Shown piece by piece: positions 42,549 to 48,016 of a stretch of 48,016 bases of DNA. Made by a program: the position numbers and the translations under genes. The stretch is from a bacterium (GTDB taxonomy: Bacteria > Acidobacteriota > HRBIN11 > JAKEFK01), in assembly GCA_022616075.1 (NCBI GenBank), contig JAKEFK010000040.1, positions 1 through 48,016 on the forward strand. The letters are read 5' to 3'. Each line of letters starts with the position of its first letter. Position 1 is the stretch's first letter. The notes under the pieces were generated by a model that was not told the DNA's origin, did not search any database, and saw nothing but the letters and a program-made list of their open reading frames with translations.

Positions 42549-45371
42549 CTATTTGCGCGCGCGAGATTTGTGCCGGCGATGGCGAAGGGATCTGCCTTTT
42601 GACTTCAAAGCATTCAAGAGTTCCCGGCTGAAACCGAGACGTCTCGCCTTCTTGACCCGCTTTCTCAGCAGCCGTTTGGACTCGGTGAACGATTCGCTAA
42701 AGCGGGTTCTATCTCTTTGCAGCGATTCGCTTATTTTGGAAAATGCATTTTGAACGTCGTGAAATGAACTCCGGAATCTACGAGTTTCTCTCCAATATAG
42801 ATTTCTTGTTTTTCTCCTATATCTTTTCAGCCAGTGAAAATGTTTGTTTTCTGTTCCAATCCAAACGCGGTTATAAAAATCCTCATAGTCAGCGCGGGAC
42901 GGAAATACTCCAACCCGCGGAACTTTATAGGATGATGATGCAGCGTGAAATTCAGGCGCGAAAATGGTCCCGCGAGGACGCCGGTAGAATTTATACTTTG
43001 CATCATACAGAGTAGTCTGGAATAATTCGACGTAATCCTTGATCATGTCTTTGGTCTGAAACGGACCATCCCTGATCGTCTCATAAGCCCTTTGTGACAT
43101 CGTCTGTCGTAAACCGAGTTCTCTGCTTAAACCGGCAAGACGTTCTACAAACGTATCAATGTCGCCAACAGGCGCTGTAAAACCGTTCACTCCATTCTTG
43201 ATCAGTTCGGGAATACCGGAAGCAACTTCACTTACAACTGGAATGCATCCGCGCCCCATCGCTTCCAGGAGAGCCTGTGGCATCCCTTCAAACTCGGAAG
43301 TCATCAGAAACACATCCTGCTGTTCAAGAAGCGGTAACACTTCTTTGTGAGGAAGCGCGCCCAGAAATCGTATCCATCCTTTTTCAATTAGAACTTTCGA
43401 TGCTTCCACGAAACTTTCTATATCGGGACCGTTCCCCGCCACAATCAATTCGGCCGAGGTCCCTTGATGATTGAGTCGTTCCAAGATCCGGGGAAGATCC
43501 AGAATCCGTTTTTGTGTTTGCAAAAGACTTCCATGATAAACAATCCTCAGTTTCTGTCCGTTCCTCCATTCTCGAACCGGCAGAGCTGGCGGAATGGACG
43601 TACCGTAGGATATAGTAATGATTCTGTTTGCAAGATTCGGATTCTGTTCTCGAATGCTTGCTGCGATTTTGCGGCTTACTGCAACGATTGCATTCCAGTA
43701 GCGTCCGTAACGCGTGACATTCTCGTAGTATTCAGCGTCGTCTTTGTGCGCAATTCCAACCACAGAAATGTTGTTGGATAATTTTGGAACTACGCAAGCA
43801 TTGCGCCAATCATTGTTAGGAATGTAAACGCATGTAGCCGCATGCTCCAGATACTGAATCATGGATCCCCATCGAGCGCCCAGAGAATCAGAGGATTCGA
43901 GCGCAAGACGATCCACAGGAACTTCGAAAGGAAAATTGTAATCAGGCTCAGTCAAAAGGACCCTGGATTGAATTCCCCTTTCATTCAAACCGGCTACAAG
44001 ATTTTGAGAAAAGACGGGGATCCCGGACAGGTTTGTGCCGGGAACCGCTGCGATGACCTGAAACCGCGGGAGAGTCTTTCTCCATTCTGGTTTGTGACTT
44101 TCTCCCATCAAATACATCGTGCGACGAAAATCATCCCAGTCCCAATCGGATAGGAATTGTCCAACACCTTTCACTTTCTTGTAGTACTTCACCGGAAAAA
44201 TGTTAACGCCATCAACGCTTGCGGGAGGGCTTACCATCGGTCCCACCGGCCTTCTGTACAGATGAAATTTTGATTTCACGAGAACGCGGCGGAAAAGCGC
44301 GTGATATTCCTTCGCCATGTGAGTCACATTAAAGGGTCCCGATTCAATCGTTCGATAGGCACTCCGGGACATCTTCTCCAACAAATCGGAATTCTGTTGC
44401 AAGCAGGTGAGATGCTCCGCAAAAGCCCGGATATCTCCAACAGTTACCAGATATCCGTTCGATTCGTGCCTGATCAGTTCTGGAATACCACTGTGGATAT
44501 CTGTTACAACAGGCACGCATCCCCGTCCCATTGCTTCCAGCAATGCATTGGGCATTCCTTCAAATTCTGAAGTCATTAGAAAAACATCCTGTTCCTCCAG
44601 AATCTTTAGCATCTCGCTGTGGGGCACCAAACCTAAAAAATGCAAAGTACCGTCTTCTACAAAACTCTTGCAATCATTCAACAATTGGTCCTGCTGTTCG
44701 CCGGCTCCTGCGATTGTCATTTCGAATGGCACTTGAGCGCGCTGTAACGCTTCCAGGATGCGCGGTAAATCAAAAATCCTTTTTTGTCTTTGTATCAGCA
44801 GGCCATGGTAGATGAGTCTCAAAGGTCGAGGTTTTGAAAAATCCCGTTCAGGGTAATTCTTAGCACTCTCCACTCCGATCGGAATGGTCACAATGCGGTG
44901 CTTGACCGAATCGTTAACTTTTGCGGTTTTTTGCGCGACCGTTTTGCTCACAGTGGCAACTGCATCCCAGTAATCGCCGAGTCTTCTAACATGGTCGTAA
45001 TGCAATGGATCATCGCTGTGCACAACACCAACAACCGACACACGCCTGGATAATCTTGGACAGATGCACGAATGGCGCCAATCGGCATTCGGGACGTAAA
45101 CGCAGGGAGCGCGGTCCTCAAGGTATCGAATCATGGCTCCCCAATGAGATCCCCATTGTTCATTCGGCTTTACGGGAAGAAACTCAACGGGAATATCGGA
45201 GGGCAGGGGCATCAGCGAATCGCCGATCGTGACAAGATTTGAGTGCTGCTCGGTCAGTAAAAGATGGGCGTCGACCCCAATTCTTCTCAAGCCTCTGACC
45301 AGGTTTTCAGAAAAAATATTAACGCCACTGAGGCTCCAATAACTCGAAGCGACTACAACTTGAAACTTCAT
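42549..45371 (-). CDS. Tandem GT4-type glycosyltransferase (two domains in one chain)
   Basis: 940 residues. Two GT-B glycosyltransferase domains are fused head to tail (about 1-365 and 430-780). Each has the family motif FLMTSEFEGMP-x-ALLEAMGRG and a similar N-terminal half (LSGVNIFSENLVRGL / LSGIPVFSQNLVAGL; YVPNADWRHSC / YIPNNDWRNAC), so this is an internal duplication. The C-terminal ~110 residues are strongly basic and probably coiled coil (SLRHRRHKSRARK at the end). Both active-site regions look intact, so it may add two successive sugars. First gene of the glycan operon and divergent from the exporter genes. Confidence 0.88.
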   Translation of the reverse strand: MKFQVVVASSYWSLSGVNIFSENLVRGLRRIGVDAHLLLTEQHSNLVTIGDSLMPLPSDIPVEFLPVKPNEQWGSHWGAMIRYLEDRAPCVYVPNADWRHSCICPRLSRRVSVVGVVHSDDPLHYDHVRRLGDYWDAVATVSKTVAQKTAKVNDSVKHRIVTIPIGVESAKNYPERDFSKPRPLRLIYHGLLIQRQKRIFDLPRILEALQRAQVPFEMTIAGAGEQQDQLLNDCKSFVEDGTLHFLGLVPHSEMLKILEEQDVFLMTSEFEGMPNALLEAMGRGCVPVVTDIHSGIPELIRHESNGYLVTVGDIRAFAEHLTCLQQNSDLLEKMSRSAYRTIESGPFNVTHMAKEYHALFRRVLVKSKFHLYRRPVGPMVSPPASVDGVNIFPVKYYKKVKGVGQFLSDWDWDDFRRTMYLMGESHKPEWRKTLPRFQVIAAVPGTNLSGIPVFSQNLVAGLNERGIQSRVLLTEPDYNFPFEVPVDRLALESSDSLGARWGSMIQYLEHAATCVYIPNNDWRNACVVPKLSNNISVVGIAHKDDAEYYENVTRYGRYWNAIVAVSRKIAASIREQNPNLANRIITISYGTSIPPALPVREWRNGQKLRIVYHGSLLQTQKRILDLPRILERLNHQGTSAELIVAGNGPDIESFVEASKVLIEKGWIRFLGALPHKEVLPLLEQQDVFLMTSEFEGMPQALLEAMGRGCIPVVSEVASGIPELIKNGVNGFTAPVGDIDTFVERLAGLSRELGLRQTMSQRAYETIRDGPFQTKDMIKDYVELFQTTLYDAKYKFYRRPRGTIFAPEFHAASSSYKVPRVGVFPSRADYEDFYNRVWIGTENKHFHWLKRYRRKTRNLYWRETRRFRSSFHDVQNAFSKISESLQRDRTRFSESFTESKRLLRKRVKKARRLGFSRELLNALKSKGRSLRHRRHKSRARK

Positions 45372-45389
45372 CGAACAGAAAGTTTATCA

Positions 45390-45461
45390 AGTAGCGACTG
45401 AAGTCGCTACTACCAGCCCGACTACGACGATGTTGGTATGCACGGGCTCGGAGTAGCGACT
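45390..45461. repeat. Composite palindromic repeat (GTAGCGACT type)
   Basis: A perfect 9-bp stem GTAGCGACTGAAGTCGCTAC (45391-45410), then AGCCCG...CGGGCT arms and a further AGTAGCGAC at the right end. It lies in the 338-bp gap 45372-45709 upstream of the glycosyltransferase operon. The rest of this gap is the left part of the DUF559 element; no other gene is seen. Confidence 0.65.
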
Positions 45462-45526
45462 TTGTTCATAACGTCCCAAAAGTATGGGTAACTGAGATTT
45501 TCATTTGATTGAAATGGTCAGTCCGC

Positions 45527-46129
45527 GAGCCCCTCTCCCTTCCGTAGTCAACATACTTTGCTTTTTAGCAAAAGCGTGTCTGCGGAAGGGAGCATCAATA
45601 AACCTTTGGTTTTTTTTACAGGATGGCAACTCTCGACGCTGCGCGATTCGAGTTGCCTAGAAGAGGGGAAGGGTGAGGGTAGGCTAATGAGAGCGATAGG
45701 ATGTAACTGATGATTAACGACCCACTCCAAAAGAACAGAAGAAGATCACTGAGAAGACGCATGACTGTGGCGGAAAGAACACTATGCGTGAAATTACGAT
45801 CTCGACGCCTAGGAAAACATAAGTTCCACAGGCGGACTAGTATCGACAATTATGCTGTTGATTTTTATTGCGCTGAAAAAAAGTTAATTGTTGAAATAGA
45901 CGGTGACGTCCATGATTTTGATAGACAGAGACTCCTTGATCAAAAAAGAGAGCGATATCTGGAATCGCGCGGTTTTACTATTTTGAGATTTACGAACGTG
46001 CATGTGAAGAACTTAATCGAAGGAGTATTAACAAGTAGCTCGCCCTACCTTCTCCCTACCCTCTCCCTCCCACTGCTTTTCTCTGTGAAAACTTAATTTG
46101 ACTCTTCCACAGCGGAAGGGAGAGGGCTC
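45527..46129 (+). mobile_element. DUF559 element with inverted terminal repeats
   Basis: GAGCCCCTCTCCCTTCCG (45527-45544) and CGGAAGGGAGAGGGCTC (46113-46129) are inverted copies differing by one base. Between them lies one gene, for a DUF559 nuclease-like protein. A further palindrome at the left end (45535-45547 with 45580-45592) and inner inverted tracts (AGGGTGAGGGTAGG near 45670-45683; CCTACCCTCTCCCT near 46056-46069) make both ends structured. No transposase or target duplication is evident. It is probably a non-autonomous or nuclease-mobilised unit. Confidence 0.6.
45710..46096 (+). CDS. DUF559 (Vsr-like) endonuclease-related protein
   Basis: 128 residues. The conserved part (about 18-110) reads MTVAERTLCVKLRSRRLG, FHRRTSIDNYAVDFYCAE, KKLIVEIDGDVHD and GFTILRFTN, the DUF559 family, which is related to very-short-patch repair and restriction-like PD-(D/E)xK nucleases. 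The Asp in VDFYC and Glu in VEIDG are the expected metal ligands and are present. The last ~20 residues (SSSPYLLPTLSLPLLFSVKT) are encoded by the inverted tracts of the surrounding element. An alternative start is the Met at residue 18. Role unproven; mobility of its flanking repeats is a reasonable guess. Confidence 0.75.
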   Translation: MINDPLQKNRRRSLRRRMTVAERTLCVKLRSRRLGKHKFHRRTSIDNYAVDFYCAEKKLIVEIDGDVHDFDRQRLLDQKRERYLESRGFTILRFTNVHVKNLIEGVLTSSSPYLLPTLSLPLLFSVKT

Positions 46130-46245
46130 CTTTTTTCAACTTTATTGCTCAGATTTCGTTTTTTTTCTTGACCTTTCTTGGATATCACACTGCACTCTTG
46201 GGCTTAAGTCGCTGCTTTGATGGTATTCTTATCACTTTAACTGCA

Positions 46246-47034
46246 ATGACTGAAATGAAGCGCGTGATCGCTCACTCCAGGCGCTACTATTTTGATTTAC
46301 TCTGGCATCTGGTGCGGCGCGACTTTAACCTGCGCTATAAAGGCTCGATTTTAGGCGCCCTGTGGCTTCTCGTGGTGCCTCTCATGCAGCTGATGACGCT
46401 GGTTTTTGTATTCAAACGCGTGATTCCGCTGGAAATCGATGCTTATCCGGCATTTGTATTTACGGCATTGTTACCATGGAGCTGGTTTAGCAGTTCGCTG
46501 ACCACGGCAAGCGGTTTGTTTTTGAACAACCGTGATCTGGTAAGACGACCAAACTTTCCACCTTTTTTCCTGATCATCGTCAGCACATTTTCAAATCTTC
46601 TACTTTACCTAGCTGTATTGCCATTGGTGTTTGTGATGCTTTTCTTGTACGGACATCATGTTTCCTGGACAGTGATGCTTTTCCCTCTGCTCATACTTGT
46701 AGAAAGCACTTTGATTTTCGGGCTTGGTCTGATGATTGCAAGTTGGAACGTCTTCTACAGGGATGTGCAGCAGATTACAAGCGTGCTGCTGACTTTGATG
46801 TTCTGGATCACTCCTGTTTTCTACAGGCCTCATGCCGTGGACCAAAAATATCAGTTTCTATTTGAAATCAATCCTATGTCGGTGCTTGTAAAAAGTTATC
46901 GCGACATATTGTTTTATTCGCGCCCACCGGATTGGGGACCATTCCTGTACACGGTGGTCTTCAGTTTGGTAATAGCGATTCTGGGATACACAATTTATGT
47001 TCGGCAGTTGGACGATGTGTTTGACGCGTTGTGA
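46246..47034 (+). CDS. ABC-2 polysaccharide exporter permease (Wzm/TagG-like)
   Basis: About 262 residues from the ATG at 46246; 46255 is an alternative start, and neither has a clear Shine-Dalgarno site. The N-terminal amphipathic region (LLWHLVRRDFNLRYKGSILG) and six hydrophobic segments match the Wzm/TagG family. It exports lipid-linked polysaccharide together with a Wzt ATPase, whose gene starts 15 bp downstream. Context, next to the glycosyltransferase and SGNH genes, supports an O-antigen-like or capsular glycan. Confidence 0.88.
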   Translation: MTEMKRVIAHSRRYYFDLLWHLVRRDFNLRYKGSILGALWLLVVPLMQLMTLVFVFKRVIPLEIDAYPAFVFTALLPWSWFSSSLTTASGLFLNNRDLVRRPNFPPFFLIIVSTFSNLLLYLAVLPLVFVMLFLYGHHVSWTVMLFPLLILVESTLIFGLGLMIASWNVFYRDVQQITSVLLTLMFWITPVFYRPHAVDQKYQFLFEINPMSVLVKSYRDILFYSRPPDWGPFLYTVVFSLVIAILGYTIYVRQLDDVFDAL

Positions 47035-47049
47035 TGTTGGGAGAATGAG

Positions 47050-48016
47050 ATGTCCGTAGTTCTTTCGGCGGAATCTGTTTCCAAGCAATTTCGCATTCAT
47101 CACAGCCGTCCAAGTACTCTAAGGGAATCGCTGGTCCGTAGAATGACCGGGCAACATGATCCCGGGCGGAGTCTTTGGGCGCTTAGAGATGTCAGCTTCG
47201 AAGTGTCCGGTGGCCAAACTCTGGGAGTGATCGGACGCAATGGAGCAGGCAAAAGCACATTGCTGCGTTTACTTTGTGGGATCGGGCGCCCGACTTCCGG
47301 AACCATTCATCGTCATGGTGAAGTCAGTGGATTGCTCGAATTGGGTTCCGGATTCCACCAGCTGATGACCGGGAGGGAAAATATCCGTACAGCTGGACTT
47401 CTCAGCGGCCTTACAAGGCGTCAGGTGGAACGTCTGGAAAAAGAGATGATTCAGTTTGCTGAGCTTGAAGATTTCATTGATGAGCCTGTTAGGACCTATT
47501 CGAGCGGAATGCGCCTGCGTTTGGCCTTTTCAGCGGCGATCTACATGAATCCGGATGTTCTGATCATCGATGAAGTATTTGCAGTTGGCGATGAGAATTT
47601 TCGCCAAAAATGTTTGGGCCGGCTCGATCAATTTCGCAGAGCCGGAAAGACTCTGATTCTTGCGTCACACGAATTGGGTCAAATCGAAAAGACCTGCGAT
47701 GAAGCCATCGTATTGGAAGAGGGACGTTTGGAGATTCGTTCCAGGGCGGACCAAGCGGTAGAACTTTATCAGGAGCTCCTTCGCAAAAAAGCTGAAGAAC
47801 GGGCCGCCGAGTTTCCCGAATCGGCAACAACCCAGCAGCCAGAATATGGCCGAAGGATTGGAACTCTCGAAGCATGCATCACAGGCGTTCGGTTTTACAA
47901 TGCAAATGGGGTCCTGGTTCGGAGTGTTGAAAGCGATGCTGGATTGATCATTGAAATGGATGTACAGCTGATCAAGCAGCTTTCCGATTTTGCTCTGGCA
48001 GTAGCAATCTTTAATG
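47050..48016 (+). CDS. ABC polysaccharide exporter ATPase (Wzt-like), cut by window end
   Basis: At least 322 codons; the frame is open to the last base, so the 3' end lies outside the window. Walker A is GRNGAGKST, the signature is YSSGMRLRL (the form typical of Wzt/TagH), and Walker B is VLIIDEVF. After the ATPase domain (about 1-250) a linker leads into the start of a C-terminal domain (ITGVRFYNANGV...), as in Wzt proteins whose C-domain binds the glycan end. It forms the exporter with the preceding permease. Confidence 0.9.
   Translation, partial: MSVVLSAESVSKQFRIHHSRPSTLRESLVRRMTGQHDPGRSLWALRDVSFEVSGGQTLGVIGRNGAGKSTLLRLLCGIGRPTSGTIHRHGEVSGLLELGSGFHQLMTGRENIRTAGLLSGLTRRQVERLEKEMIQFAELEDFIDEPVRTYSSGMRLRLAFSAAIYMNPDVLIIDEVFAVGDENFRQKCLGRLDQFRRAGKTLILASHELGQIEKTCDEAIVLEEGRLEIRSRADQAVELYQELLRKKAEERAAEFPESATTQQPEYGRRIGTLEACITGVRFYNANGVLVRSVESDAGLIIEMDVQLIKQLSDFALAVAIFN

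Noticed and set aside
45527-46129. Calling the DUF559 element a classical insertion sequence
   Set aside because: No transposase domain and no target-site duplication could be seen; only a nuclease-like gene and inverted ends.

Overview
The window most likely comes from an Acidobacteriota-like bacterium of moderate G+C. The pointers are an ADOP-type (Acidobacterial duplicated orphan permease) gene, a serine/threonine kinase with a long TPR tail, an ECF sigma factor with a DGPF partner, and many short dispersed palindromic repeats. This placement is inference; there is no rRNA or other marker gene here. I saw no tRNA, rRNA, CRISPR array or classical IS transposase.

Layout. (1) 1-6.4 kb: a C-terminal scrap of a membrane protein, a zinc-ribbon/receiver protein, a PilT-like ATPase with a HEAT-like tail, a small lipoprotein, a metallophosphoesterase with a frameshifted remnant of a second copy, and a divergent radical SAM protein. 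(2) 6.5-13.7 kb: an FAD amine oxidase, a Ser/Thr kinase-TPR protein and a secreted M11-like metalloprotease. (3) 13.8-16.3 kb: an RsbW-like kinase and a STAS antagonist in divergent orientation, then an ECF sigma factor with its DGPF protein. (4) 16.4-21.4 kb: an ABC importer operon on the minus strand (membrane-anchored tandem binding protein, STAS protein, permease, ATPase). (5) 21.4-32.3 kb: a chemosensory operon on the plus strand that closely follows the Wsp system: MCP, UrtA-like binding protein, second MCP, CheR, CheW, CheA-REC, CheB and a response regulator. (6) 32.6-37.9 kb: an ADOP permease, a bifunctional FAD monooxygenase/OYE enzyme and two small proteins. (7) 38-48 kb: a surface-glycan region with a sulfatase-like protein, two SGNH-family proteins, a double glycosyltransferase and, divergently, a Wzm/Wzt-type exporter cut by the window end.

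The most interesting system is regions 3-5. The Wsp-like response regulator keeps a receiver very like that of WspR, but its output is a SpoIIE/RsbU-type PP2C phosphatase, not a GGDEF diguanylate cyclase. Two STAS proteins and an RsbW-like kinase lie within 18 kb. The simplest model is a chemosensory array that senses ligands through binding proteins and reports through a partner switch instead of c-di-GMP.

The second theme is repeats. At least six palindromic repeat families are scattered between and into genes. They encode the ends of several proteins (both ends of CheR, the C-termini of CheB and of the Ser/Thr kinase) and sit directly against start codons that lack a visible Shine-Dalgarno site. 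One family forms ~106-bp units that occur singly or as ~210-bp dimers. A DUF559 nuclease-like gene sits inside a 603-bp element with inverted ends. Several proteins appear to have lost catalytic residues: one SGNH paralogue at three sites, and the sulfatase-like protein at its metal site.
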